Numbered from the stretch's first letter, positions 1 through 8,286 are shown. The stretch is 64,000 bases of DNA from Klebsiella pneumoniae (GCA_945862145.1 CAMAXE010000026.1:1-64000), one strand, 5' to 3'. Numbers and translations: made by a program. The notes: generated by a model from the sequence alone, not told the origin.

Positions 1-118
1 CATAGAGCGTTATCGCCGAGATGCCGGTTTCCTCCGCCAGATCCGACACCGTCCGGTTCCCCGGAGGCATCATCTGCCGCAACACCCACTCCCTGCGTTC
101 AACTGAATACCGTCCCAC
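1..118 (-). CDS. Transposase N-terminus (OrfA-like helix-turn-helix), partial
   Basis: Thirty-nine codons are visible from a GTG start at 118 to the window edge. The peptide begins VGRYSVERREWVLRQMMPP and continues to a helix-turn-helix stretch (TVSDLAEETGISAITLY). This pattern, RYS-ERR-WVL-MMPP followed by LA-ETGI--TLY, is typical of the DNA-binding first frame of IS3-type transposases. An in-frame TGA lies just upstream of the GTG, so the start cannot be much earlier. The upstream ATG at about 131-129 is in another frame and stops quickly. The catalytic DDE part lies outside the window. The transposase assignment is confident; the exact family is inference. Confidence 0.6.
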   Translation of the reverse strand, partial: MGRYSVERREWVLRQMMPPGNRTVSDLAEETGISAITLY

Positions 119-197
119 TTCGTGCTCTCATCCGCCCGCCGACCTGCTCTTTGATAAAATCAGCTGACACGACAACTATCCTGACGCGGCGGGGTCA
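1..197 (-). mobile_element. End of an insertion sequence, cut by the window edge
   Basis: This segment carries the 5' part of a transposase gene reading leftwards, out of the window, plus about 80 bases of leader. Read on the minus strand, a plausible outer tip is TGACCCCGCCGCGTCAGG, starting near 197. Immediately beyond it lies a coding fragment with no start, as expected if the element landed in or beside a gene. The other terminus is outside the window, so the inverted repeat and target duplication cannot be confirmed. The family is probably IS3-like, judged only from the transposase N-terminus. Confidence 0.5.
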
Positions 198-463
198 TTA
201 AGTCCCATTACGAGCTGGACGAAGTCGCTGCACTGATTCCGGCGATCATAAAGACAGATGTAGATGTCTACGGCAACCACTTCTCACCTTATCGGGACGA
301 CCCGATGGGCGAGACGCTGAAGGCTATCGATGCCTTGGCGAGTGATCCCGTATACCCGCGTACCTATGCGGATTTCCAACGGAGAATGGTCTATGGCGAA
401 AAGATTGAATACGGCGATGCCATACAGACATTGATAACAATATCGAGCAAAGTCGATCGGTGA
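198..463 (+). pseudogene. C-terminal fragment of an unrecognised protein beside the insertion sequence
   Basis: An open frame runs from a TGA at 182-184 to a TGA at 461-463 and encodes about 88 residues after the likely insertion-sequence tip, including KSHYELDEVAAL, VYGNHFSPYRDD and GEKIEYGDAIQTL. It reads like real, amphipathic, acidic protein but has no start codon near its beginning; the first ATG is well inside. The simplest view is that it is the 3' end of a gene cut by the adjacent insertion sequence. I do not recognise the family. Its location beside a toxin-antitoxin pair is typical of accessory DNA. Positions 464-531 after it hold no gene. Confidence 0.4.
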
Positions 464-531
464 TGTGCCTCTTTCGAGCTGAATTACTCCGCTAGAGACT
501 GGCTGGCGACCAGCCAACAATTATTGTTTTT

Positions 532-1053
532 TCAATCATTCACAACGGAGATGGCTTTCCATCCCCAGCGATTCTTTTTCTTGTTAAAACTCCAAAGAGC
601 TGTGCCGGAGACTATTGTGTCATCTTCGATCTTGTGCCTGGCTACGAGCGGGGGGGCAATGAATATGTCGTTATGTGTGAATCCCATGCCGTTGGATACG
701 CGTACCTCGGCGCAGAATGTTTTTTTGACTTCTTCTGTTGGCTGTTCGCTGGTTGCCTTGACTTGATGGCAGCGGTATCCGGGTCCGTGTTTTGATGTGA
801 ATTTCGATAGCTGTAACGAAATCGCATCTCCTTCAGCCAAAGCGCCGGACTGTTCCGAAAATGAGGCGACTCCATCAGTCGTCCGGTCGACGATGAAATG
901 CAGAACTTTCTTCTCATGGTTTACGTGTTTGCCGCAGCCGTCGTCCGCCAGCAGGAACGGCCACCTCGAGCTCGATAGATTTCGGTCCCGCTCCAGCGCG
1001 ACATCCAGTGCCGTCTCGGTCGTCAACGACCTGTTCGCCTGGAACTCCGCCAA
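532..1053 (-). CDS. Unrecognised 173-residue protein next to HigBA, possibly with OB-fold domains
   Basis: This frame follows higA on the same strand after 39 bases and is in the same reading frame as higA, past its TGA stop. The most upstream start is TTG at 1053; no strong ribosome binding site is visible, so translation may be coupled to higA or start later. I cannot assign a family. The middle (GDAISLQLSKF) and the end (GMGFTHNDIFIAPPLV, then VSGTALWSFNKKKNRWGWKA) show a beta-rich pattern reminiscent of cold-shock or S1-like OB folds: a GxGF strand, a D-[IV]-F-[IV] strand, then a basic strand. That resemblance is inference from pattern only. There is no signal peptide or membrane segment. 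It could be a third component of the toxin-antitoxin locus or an unrelated cargo gene. Confidence 0.55.
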   Translation of the reverse strand: MAEFQANRSLTTETALDVALERDRNLSSSRWPFLLADDGCGKHVNHEKKVLHFIVDRTTDGVASFSEQSGALAEGDAISLQLSKFTSKHGPGYRCHQVKATSEQPTEEVKKTFCAEVRVSNGMGFTHNDIFIAPPLVARHKIEDDTIVSGTALWSFNKKKNRWGWKAISVVND

Positions 1054-1092
1054 TTCCGCTGCAGCGGCGCGAAGCGTGCTGATTGCAGTGAT

Positions 1093-1353
1093 TCAGGCTG
1101 CCTTGGTACGCGCCGCCCACAGATCGTGGTCGGCTTGCATCCTCACCCACATCTCGGCGCTGGTTCCCAGCACGCTTTCCAGTACCAGCGCAAAGTCAGG
1201 CGAGATACCGCGTTTGCCGTTGACGATCTCATTGATCTTCCTTGCCGCGCAGCCACAGCGAGCAGCCAGTGCGGATTGGTTCAATCCCATTTCCGCCATA
1301 TAGACTTCGGCAAGAACTTTGCCGGGATGCAGAGGGGCGGGATTACGTATCAT
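1093..1353 (-). CDS. higA: HigA-type antitoxin (XRE helix-turn-helix)
   Basis: This 86-residue protein has the HigA signature: an N-terminal HPGKVLAEVYMAEMG segment, then a helix-turn-helix around residues 24-51 (LNQSALAARCGCAARKINEI followed by VNGKRGIS), then the conserved tail ALVLESVLGTSAEMWVRMQ. HigA proteins bind and neutralise the HigB mRNA interferase and repress their own promoter. It starts at an ATG eight bases after the higB stop, so toxin precedes antitoxin as is usual for HigBA. Its length is within the usual range. A palindromic operator lies upstream of higB. Confidence 0.93.
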   Translation of the reverse strand: MIRNPAPLHPGKVLAEVYMAEMGLNQSALAARCGCAARKINEIVNGKRGISPDFALVLESVLGTSAEMWVRMQADHDLWAARTKAA

Positions 1354-1361
1354 CGTTGGCC

Positions 1362-1652
1362 TCAGTGGTAGTTCTCGATCATTACTTCAGAGAATTCGCC
1401 TTTGCTGAACTTGAAAGTGATGCACCACGGCAGCCTGATGGTGACGCTCCAGTAACCGTGTCGATCGCCGGTCAACTTATGTAGCCGAATGTTCGGCGGC
1501 TCACCGCGGATACGCAGATCCTCCAGTGTCCGGGTCGCGTGCATGATCGTCAGGAGCGCTTTCGCTCGTATCCACAACGCACGCGGCAGGGACTTCGATT
1601 CATTGCATTCCCATATGTCCCTGGCGACCTTGCCCTGAAAACCGACGATCAC
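1362..1652 (-). CDS. higB: HigB-type toxin (RelE-like mRNA interferase)
   Basis: From a GTG start at 1652 the product is 96 residues, the family's normal length. The core GEPPNIRLHKL, GDRHGYWSVTIR and the end EVMIENYH match HigB, which cleaves mRNA at the ribosome. The frame stays open further upstream (an ORF could begin at 1802), but a HigB-like sequence only starts at VIVGFQGK, and a palindromic operator lies 17 bases before this GTG, which supports the short form. Two positions differ from what I expect: the usual Trp-Arg-Ile-x-Phe strand reads PWCITFKF, with Cys for Arg, and the usual Asp before the terminal Tyr-His is Asn. Activity may therefore be altered. It is followed by higA after eight bases. 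Confidence 0.88.
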   Translation of the reverse strand: MIVGFQGKVARDIWECNESKSLPRALWIRAKALLTIMHATRTLEDLRIRGEPPNIRLHKLTGDRHGYWSVTIRLPWCITFKFSKGEFSEVMIENYH

Positions 1653-1668
1653 AGGCTTTCTTGCTCTA

Positions 1669-1683
1669 TTACACTTGCTGTAA
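1669..1683. promoter_or_regulatory. Putative HigA operator palindrome
   Basis: TTACACTTGCTGTAA is a perfect inverted repeat (TTACA, five-base spacer, TGTAA) centred about 24 bases upstream of the higB GTG. HigA antitoxins autoregulate by binding short palindromes of this kind over the higBA promoter. Binding is inferred from position and symmetry. Confidence 0.6.
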
Positions 1684-1813
1684 CAGTCTAGCCGCGGAGG
1701 TTTTTTTCGGCAAGCATTAACATTACAACCCCGGACAGATGATGGGCCAAACTCCGGCACCGGCGTGTGGTCCGTCCCCCGACCATCGAACCAACACCTC
1801 ACATCGAGACACC

Positions 1814-2305
1814 ATGATCATCCGCCCCGCCACCACCGCCGACTTTCCCGCGATCCTCGCGCTGAACGAGGCCTCGGTGCATTTTCTCGCTCCCATGGAT
1901 CACTCGCGCCTGCTCGGCCTGAACGCAGGCTCCAGCTATCACCGCGTGGTGGAGCACGAGGGCCAGGTGCTCGCCTTCCTGCTGGTGTTCCGCGAGGGTG
2001 CGAGCTACGACAGCCCCAACTACCGGTGGTTCGCGGGACGCTATCCGCGGTTCCTGTACATCGACCGCATCGTGGTGGCGGCGGCTGCGCGCGGTCTCGG
2101 GCTGGGGCCGCGCCTGTATGAAGATCTGATCGTCTTCGCGGCGCAGGCCGAAATCGGGATGCTCTGCTGCGAGTACGATCTGGAACCCCCCAATCCGGGC
2201 TCGGCGCGCTTCCATGCCCGCTTCGGCTTCAGCGAAGTCGGCCAGCAACGGGTCGCAGACGGCACGAAGGCCGTGTCCTTGCAAGTTTTGCCGCTGCCGC
2301 GCTGA
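1814..2305 (+). CDS. GNAT-family N-acetyltransferase
   Basis: From ATG 1814 the product is 163 residues and begins MIIRPATTADFPAILALNE, a typical GNAT beta1-alpha1 opening. The acetyl-CoA-binding segment is RIVVAAAARGLGLGPRLYEDL (V-x-x-x-x-R-G-x-G-x-G/P pattern), and the C-terminal strand-helix NPGSARFHARFGF is also characteristic. It resembles the small cytosolic acetyltransferases grouped as COG3818. The frame extends upstream to an ATG at 1739, but that extension is low-complexity and unlike GNATs. It is divergent from higB across about 160 bases and lies 50 bases before a molybdopterin oxidoreductase on the same strand. The substrate is unknown. Confidence 0.85.
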   Translation: MIIRPATTADFPAILALNEASVHFLAPMDHSRLLGLNAGSSYHRVVEHEGQVLAFLLVFREGASYDSPNYRWFAGRYPRFLYIDRIVVAAAARGLGLGPRLYEDLIVFAAQAEIGMLCCEYDLEPPNPGSARFHARFGFSEVGQQRVADGTKAVSLQVLPLPR

Positions 2306-2355
2306 TCCGGCGCGGACTACCATAGCGCTGCCTCGCCGCAATCCGGGAGCGGAAC

Positions 2356-4413
2356 ATGACCACTATCGCCAGCACCGGTTCACACATTGTCCAGGCTGCG
2401 TGTCCGCACGACTGCCCCGACACCTGCGCCATGCTGGTGAGCGTGGAAGACGGCCGTGTCACGCGCGTGCAGGGCCATCCCGATCATCCGCCCACCGCTG
2501 GTGTGCTCTGCACCAAGGTGAGCCGCTACGCCGAGCGCAGCTACCACCCCGAACGCTTGCTGCATCCGCTGCAGCGCGTGGGCCCCAAGGGCGGCGGGCA
2601 ATGGGAACGGGTAAGCTGGGATGAGGCACTGGACGCCATAGCGCAGCGGCTTCAGGCCGTGGCCGCGCGCGGCGGCGAGCGCATCCTGCCCTACAGCTAT
2701 GCCGGCACCATGGGGCTGGTGCAGGGCGAGAGCATGTCTTCGCGCGTTTTCCATGCGCTGGGCGCCTCGCGGCTGGACGGCACCATCTGCGCATCGGCTG
2801 GCGCCGAGGCACTCACCGCCACCTATGGCGGCAAGCTCGGCATGCACCTCGGCGACTTCGCCCACGCGCGACTCATCCTGATCTGGGGCAGTAACTCGGT
2901 GGCCTCCAACCTGCACTTCTGGCGCATCGCGCAGGAGGCCAAACGCGACGGTGCACGCTTGGTGTGCATCGATCCGCGCCGCAGCGAAACCGCCGAGAAA
3001 TGCCATCAGCACATCGCCCTGCTGCCCGGCACCGACGGCGCGCTGGCGCTCGGCCTGATGCACGAACTGATCACCAACGACTGGCTCGACGCGGACTACA
3101 TCGCGCGGCACGTGAACGGTTGGGAAAAGCTCCGCGTGCGCGCGCTCGCGTGGCCACCCGAACGCGCCGCTGCCGAGTGCGGCATCAGCGCAGATGAAGT
3201 ACGGCAGCTCGCTCGCGACTACGCGCGGACCAGGCCCGCCGCGATACGCCTCAACTACGGCATGCAGCGCGTGGCCGGCGGGGGCAATGCGGTGCGGCTT
3301 ATCGCGCTGTTACCTTGCCTCACGGGTGCGTGGCGCGATCAGGGCGGCGGCATGCTGCTGTCGGCCTCGGGGTGGTTCGCCGGCGCCGTGAACAGCGAGG
3401 CGCTGGAGCGCCCGGACCTGTTGCCCGGGCCGCTGCCGCGGATGATCAACATGAGCACCATTGGCGAGGCGCTGCTGAACCCCGGCGACGCCGAATTCGG
3501 CCCGCCGATCGAGGCGCTGGTGGTCTACAACAGTAACCCGGTGGCCATCGCGCCGCAGTCGCGGCAGGTGGTGGCGGGTTTTGCGCGGGAAGATCTCTTC
3601 ACGGTGGTGCTCGAGCACTTCATGACCGACACCGCCGACTACGCCGACTACGTGCTGCCGGCCACCACGCAGCTAGAGCACCTCGACGTGCACACCAGCT
3701 ACGGCCACACCTGGGCGCTGATAAACCACCCGGCGATCGCGCCGCTCGGCGAGTCGCGCAGCAACACCGAGATCTTCCGCGGCATCGCCGCGCATCTGGG
3801 CTTCACCGACCCCTGCTTCGCCGAGACCGACGACCAGCTCGCCCGCATGGCCTTCAATCCCGCGCTGGTGGACTACGACACCCTGCGGCGCGATGGCTGG
3901 CAGCGCCTGCCGGTGCCGGAGCGTCCCTTCGCCGAGGGGGAGTTCCCGACGCCTGACGGCAAGGTGATCGTGGACTCGCCCGCCTTCGGCGTTCCCGATT
4001 ACGTGCCGAACCACGAAAGTGTGCGCTCCACGCCGGAACTGGCCGCCCGTTACCCGCTGGCGATGATCTCGCCCCCGGCGCGGCATTTCCTGAATTCCAG
4101 TTTCGTGAACGTGAAGAGCCTGCGCTCCATCGAGGGCGAACCGCTGCTCGAGATACACCCCGCGGACGCTGCGCCGCGCGGCATTGCCGATGGCGCGATG
4201 GTGCGGGTGTTCAATGACCGGGGCAGCTACCTCTGTCGCGCCGAGGTGGGTGAGCGCGCGCGTCCGGGCGTGGTGAACGGATTGGGCGTGTGGTGGCGCA
4301 AGCTCGGGCCCGACGGCACCAACGTGAACGAACTCACCAGCCAGAGACTCACCGACATCGGGCGCGCCGCGACCTTCTACGATTGCCTGGTAGAAGTCGC
4401 ACCCGCGCGCTGA
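2356..4413 (+). CDS. Molybdopterin-dependent oxidoreductase with a 4Fe-4S site
   Basis: The 685-residue protein belongs to the DMSO-reductase/formate-dehydrogenase superfamily, which binds a bis-molybdopterin guanine dinucleotide cofactor. Cys16, Cys20, Cys24 and Cys52 (CPHDCPDTC ... VLC) fit an N-terminal 4Fe-4S cluster. Molybdopterin-binding segments follow, including LILIWGSNSVASNLHFWR, LVCIDPRRSETAEK and ADYADYVLPATTQLEH. The C-terminal dinucleotide-binding domain includes PPARHFLNSSF. There is no twin-arginine signal, so it is probably cytoplasmic. No gene for an electron-transfer or membrane-anchor subunit is adjacent, so its redox partner and substrate are unknown. A second, distinct family member lies at 22.8-24.9 kb. 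Confidence 0.9.
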   Translation: MTTIASTGSHIVQAACPHDCPDTCAMLVSVEDGRVTRVQGHPDHPPTAGVLCTKVSRYAERSYHPERLLHPLQRVGPKGGGQWERVSWDEALDAIAQRLQAVAARGGERILPYSYAGTMGLVQGESMSSRVFHALGASRLDGTICASAGAEALTATYGGKLGMHLGDFAHARLILIWGSNSVASNLHFWRIAQEAKRDGARLVCIDPRRSETAEKCHQHIALLPGTDGALALGLMHELITNDWLDADYIARHVNGWEKLRVRALAWPPERAAAECGISADEVRQLARDYARTRPAAIRLNYGMQRVAGGGNAVRLIALLPCLTGAWRDQGGGMLLSASGWFAGAVNSEALERPDLLPGPLPRMINMSTIGEALLNPGDAEFGPPIEALVVYNSNPVAIAPQSRQVVAGFAREDLFTVVLEHFMTDTADYADYVLPATTQLEHLDVHTSYGHTWALINHPAIAPLGESRSNTEIFRGIAAHLGFTDPCFAETDDQLARMAFNPALVDYDTLRRDGWQRLPVPERPFAEGEFPTPDGKVIVDSPAFGVPDYVPNHESVRSTPELAARYPLAMISPPARHFLNSSFVNVKSLRSIEGEPLLEIHPADAAPRGIADGAMVRVFNDRGSYLCRAEVGERARPGVVNGLGVWWRKLGPDGTNVNELTSQRLTDIGRAATFYDCLVEVAPAR

Positions 4414-4453
4414 GTTCTGCACGCAATCCACGCGCCTCTGGCCATCCAGCGGC

Positions 4454-7084
4454 TCAGGCAGGCGCAACGCCGGGGCTCCCGCCCGCAGCGTGGACGCGCT
4501 GCCGCTCCAGCAGGTGGATTACCCGCCGCACCCGGCCCAAGGCAGCAAAGGCGCCCGGCAGATCGGCATCACGAGCCGCGCTCTCGAGCACCTGTGAGCG
4601 AACCCCGAGCTCACCCGTGGTGAAGAGCCGCGCGGCGCCCAGCATCTGGTGGGCGAGTTCGCGGGCCTCATCCGTGCGGCCCGCCCCGAGCGCTTGCGTG
4701 ATGGCGCGCTCCAGCCGGCTGAGCTCTGCCAGCACCTCGTCCGGGGTAACGCCGGACGCGGCGCGCAGTTCGCAGGCGGGGTTGTCCTCATGCCGCGCGA
4801 ACACCTCTCGCAGACGCTGCTCGTCGATCGGTTTGTACAGCACCTCGGCCACGCCAGCGGCCGCGAGCGCCTCCTCCTCGCTGCCGGTGACATTGGCGGT
4901 GAGTGCATAGAGCGGCAGGGCCAGGTCACGGCGACGAATCGCGCGCGCGAGGGTAACGCCATCCATATCGGGCATGTGCACATCGAGCAGCACGAGATCC
5001 GTGCTGTATTCGGCGAGACACGCCAGTGCCTGCGCGCCACCTGCCGCCTCGATCACCTGCAGACCGGCGTTGCCCAGACTCGTGACCAGCATGCGTCGGT
5101 TGAGCGCGTTGTCTTCGACGAGCAGGCAGCGCAGCGAAAAATGCGGCTGCGCTGCTGGCAATTCTGCGGCAGCGCCGGCGGCCATCGGCTCTTTCCTGCC
5201 GAGCAATTTCATGCAGGCGGCAAGAAGCTCGCGCCGGCGCAGCGGCAAGGGGAGACCCGTGGCAAGTTCGCCCACAGGCAGCCCACCCAGCCGCTCCACG
5301 CTCAGCAGGCGCAGCACGGGCAGACCGCTTGCCTCGGGTAGCTGCAGCGGGCGGTCTTCGATGCAGAGCAGCAGGTCGGCGGCAGGCCCTTCGGCGTCGA
5401 CCCGCAGCAGCTCACAGCCGGCAGCCTCGAGGTAATCCTGCACCACGGGCAACTGCGGCGAACGGTCATCGGCAAGCACTGCCACGCGGACGCCGACAAG
5501 CGCGGGCAGCGGCACGCCTGGCGGGGCCAGCTCCAGCGGCAGCTCCACCACTGCACGGGTGCCGCGCCCCAGCTCGCTCTCCAGCCGGATGGAGCCCTGG
5601 AGCGTTGCCACGATCCGCGCCGAGATCGACAGCCCCAGCCCGCTACCGCCGAAACGCCGGGTAATGCTCTCATCGGCCTGGGTGAAGGGCTGGAACAGAT
5701 TGCTCATGCGCCCTGCCGCCATGCCTTCGCCGGTATCCAGCACCTCGAGTTGCACGCGCACGCGGCCCGCGGCCTCCTCAAGCACCCGCGCCCGGACATG
5801 GATGCAGCCACGCTCCGTGAACTTCACAGCATTGCCGAGAAGATTTCCCAGCACCTGCGATACCCGAATCGAGTCACCCGTCACCCATATCGGCACGTCA
5901 CGCCCGATATGACAGACGAGGTCGAGACCCTTGCTCTGCGCGGCCGGGGCGAACATCACCGCGGCATCCTCAATGCAGCAGCCGAGGTCGAAGACTCTGT
6001 GTTCAAGCGAGACGGCACCGCTGTCCAGACGCGCCAAGTCGAGGATGTCGTCGACGGTTCGCTTGAGAATATTGGAGGCCTGCTCGACGGGACGGTAGAA
6101 ATCCGCGCGCTGTCCGGCGCTCTGCGCCTGCTGCATGAGACGGGCATAGCCGATCACCGTCGTGAGGGGCGTGCGCAGCTCATGACTCATCCGGGCAAGA
6201 AAGAGATCCTTGGCACGATTGCCTGCCTCCGCGCTGGCGAGCGCGGCATCGAGTTCGCGGTTCTGTCTGCCGAGTTCCAGGTTGGCGAGCGCCATGCCCG
6301 CAGTGGCCTCGTCAACCAGGCGGGCCTGCTCGGCCGCGCCCGACTCGACGCGCTCGGCCATGGCGTTCACGCCCTCCTCGAGTTCACGCAGCTCACCCGT
6401 ACCGCCAGGCTCGGTGCGGGCCGCGAGATCACCGGCCTGGATCCGCGACACCACCTGCGAGAGCTGTTGCATGGGCGTGCTCAATCTGCGCGAGGCAAGC
6501 CCCGAGATGAAGGCCGCCACCAGCAGCGCCACGAGAGTGCTGCCAGCGGCGTTCAGGAACAGCCCGCGCTGCAGCGAGGCGAGGTCCTGCGGGTCGTAGG
6601 AGAGCACCACCTGCCCCAGCAGAGCGCCGCTGGGCTCGGCGGCGGCGTCGCGTCCGGTGCCGAAGGCGGGGTCGTCATCGCTCTCGGCACGCGAGCGCAC
6701 TTCGCGCCCGAAGAGCCTGCGCTGTTCCCCACCAAGGCAGTCCGCCGCGCCGCGCCAGCAGTTCAGGGCGAGTCCTATTTCCCAAGAACTGCCCGCCGCG
6801 GCAAGCAGGCTGCCGCCGGTGTCGAGAAACAGCACCACCTTCGCGGCGCCGGGGGCGCGGACATTGCTGCGGGCAAGGCGCGCCAGCGCGGCATCATCGC
6901 CAACCAGCAGACCAAGCTCCGCGGCGCCGGCAAGGTAGGTGGCCTCGCGCTCGCCGCGCGACTGCAATTCGTCGCGCGCATCGGCGACGCGGCTCACGGT
7001 AAACCAGACGCTGAGCGCCAGCGCCGGCACAAGGGTTGGCAGCAGCACCATCAGGAAGGCGCTGCCGCGTATGCTGAGCTTCAT
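4454..7084 (-). CDS. Tripartite hybrid sensor histidine kinase with receiver and Hpt domains (BarA/GacS-like)
   Basis: From ATG 7084 (preceded by AGGACA) the product is 876 residues; a GTG at 7099 is an alternative start. The order is: membrane segment (about 8-30), periplasmic sensor (about 35-160), second membrane segment (about 180-200), HAMP linker, HisKA with phospho-acceptor His301 in ARMSHELRTPLT, ATPase domain (GNLLGNAVKF, DTGEGM, FGGSGLGLS), a degenerate receiver-like segment (about 530-630) without an obvious acceptor Asp, a true receiver with Asp701 (LLDVHMPDMDG) and lysine in YKPID, and a C-terminal Hpt domain with His812 (LAHQMLGAARL). This architecture supports an internal His-Asp-His relay to an external response regulator, none of which is encoded nearby. 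It lies downstream of the radical SAM gene on the same strand. Confidence 0.92.
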   Translation of the reverse strand: MKLSIRGSAFLMVLLPTLVPALALSVWFTVSRVADARDELQSRGEREATYLAGAAELGLLVGDDAALARLARSNVRAPGAAKVVLFLDTGGSLLAAAGSSWEIGLALNCWRGAADCLGGEQRRLFGREVRSRAESDDDPAFGTGRDAAAEPSGALLGQVVLSYDPQDLASLQRGLFLNAAGSTLVALLVAAFISGLASRRLSTPMQQLSQVVSRIQAGDLAARTEPGGTGELRELEEGVNAMAERVESGAAEQARLVDEATAGMALANLELGRQNRELDAALASAEAGNRAKDLFLARMSHELRTPLTTVIGYARLMQQAQSAGQRADFYRPVEQASNILKRTVDDILDLARLDSGAVSLEHRVFDLGCCIEDAAVMFAPAAQSKGLDLVCHIGRDVPIWVTGDSIRVSQVLGNLLGNAVKFTERGCIHVRARVLEEAAGRVRVQLEVLDTGEGMAAGRMSNLFQPFTQADESITRRFGGSGLGLSISARIVATLQGSIRLESELGRGTRAVVELPLELAPPGVPLPALVGVRVAVLADDRSPQLPVVQDYLEAAGCELLRVDAEGPAADLLLCIEDRPLQLPEASGLPVLRLLSVERLGGLPVGELATGLPLPLRRRELLAACMKLLGRKEPMAAGAAAELPAAQPHFSLRCLLVEDNALNRRMLVTSLGNAGLQVIEAAGGAQALACLAEYSTDLVLLDVHMPDMDGVTLARAIRRRDLALPLYALTANVTGSEEEALAAAGVAEVLYKPIDEQRLREVFARHEDNPACELRAASGVTPDEVLAELSRLERAITQALGAGRTDEARELAHQMLGAARLFTTGELGVRSQVLESAARDADLPGAFAALGRVRRVIHLLERQRVHAAGGSPGVAPA

Positions 7085-7177
7085 GGCTGTCCTGGCCACA
7101 CGCCGGCTCTGTACCCGCCGAAGACCGCTTCCTTCCGGCGGCGGGGCGCACGGTCCTGCTCAGCATAGCGCAGGAAA

Positions 7178-8254
7178 TCACAACAATTGAAGCTGCACCG
7201 ACGCCGCTTGTGAGCCCCGGAACTGCGAGGTATCCAGCGCAGGCCACTGGCTGCCATCAAGCCCCAACCGCCGCGCCTGCACCCTGAAGCGGGCGGCGAT
7301 AACGTCGGCGAAAGGTCCGGCGCCACGCATCCGCGAACCAAAACGTGGATCGTTGTCACGGCCGCCGCGACTCTGCTGCACCAGGCTCATCACATGGGCG
7401 GCGCGCTCGGGGTACTGGACCTCGAGCCACTCTCGAAAGAGCGGCGCCACCTCGTGCGGGAGCCGCAGCAGGATCCAGTCCGCCTTGCGGGCACCGGCTG
7501 CAACGGCGTTCGCGAGGATGCGCTCGATCTCGGCATCGTTCAGCGCGGGAATGATGGGCGCCAGCAGCACACCCACCGGAATGCCGCGCCGGGCGAGCGC
7601 CGCCACGGTGCGCAGCCGCGCGCGGCCCGAGGCCGTACGCGGCTCGAGCCGGCGCTTGAGCTCGTCGTCCAGAGTGGTGACGCTCAGAAACACATTGCAG
7701 AGGCCGCGCGTGGCGAGTTCAGCGAGCAGATCGGCATCGCGCTCGATCAAGGTGGACTTGGTGATGATCGACACCGGCTGCCGGTGGTGAAGACAACCCT
7801 CCAGCAGTTTTCGCGTGATGCCGAGTTCGGCCTCGGCGGGTTGGTAGGGGTCGGTGTTGGCGCCAATGGTGATCGGCTCGCAGCGGTAGCGCGGGTCGCA
7901 CAGCTCGCGCTCGAGGAGTTCGGCGGCGTTTGCCTTGAAGCGGATACGGCGCTCGAAATCGAGACCGGGGGACAGGTCGAGATAGGCGTGCGTGGGTCTT
8001 GCGAAGCAGTACACGCAACCGTGCTCGCAACCGCGATACGGGTTGATGGACAGCGAGAAGGGCAGATCCGGCGAGCTGTTGCGCGAAATGATCGATCGCG
8101 CGAGTTCCGGCAATAGCTCCTGGCGATCCGATGCGGCATCCGGAGCGGACTGCCCCCAGCCATCGGCCTCAGGCAGACGCGTGATCAGTTCGAAGCGACC
8201 GGCCAGGTTGCTGGTGGCGCCACGGCCCTTGATGGAACGAGCGATTGCATTCAT
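7178..8254 (-). CDS. PA0069-family radical SAM protein (spore photoproduct lyase-like)
   Basis: The 358-residue product has the radical SAM motif CxxxCxxC at Cys76, Cys80 and Cys83 (GCEHGCVYCFARPTHAY), binding a 4Fe-4S cluster that cleaves S-adenosylmethionine. The His/Tyr-rich context of the motif, VSIITKSTLIERD, GVLLAPIIPALND and the C-terminal DPRFGSRMRG match the family typified by Pseudomonas aeruginosa PA0069, related to spore photoproduct lyase and suspected of DNA-lesion repair. A good LexA box lies 32 bases upstream of the ATG, suggesting SOS induction. It precedes the hybrid kinase gene by about 90 bases. The exact lesion or substrate is not known. Confidence 0.9.
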   Translation of the reverse strand: MNAIARSIKGRGATSNLAGRFELITRLPEADGWGQSAPDAASDRQELLPELARSIISRNSSPDLPFSLSINPYRGCEHGCVYCFARPTHAYLDLSPGLDFERRIRFKANAAELLERELCDPRYRCEPITIGANTDPYQPAEAELGITRKLLEGCLHHRQPVSIITKSTLIERDADLLAELATRGLCNVFLSVTTLDDELKRRLEPRTASGRARLRTVAALARRGIPVGVLLAPIIPALNDAEIERILANAVAAGARKADWILLRLPHEVAPLFREWLEVQYPERAAHVMSLVQQSRGGRDNDPRFGSRMRGAGPFADVIAARFRVQARRLGLDGSQWPALDTSQFRGSQAASVQLQLL

Positions 8255-8286
8255 CTGCAGACCCCCGGGGACTGATCTGCGAAGTA

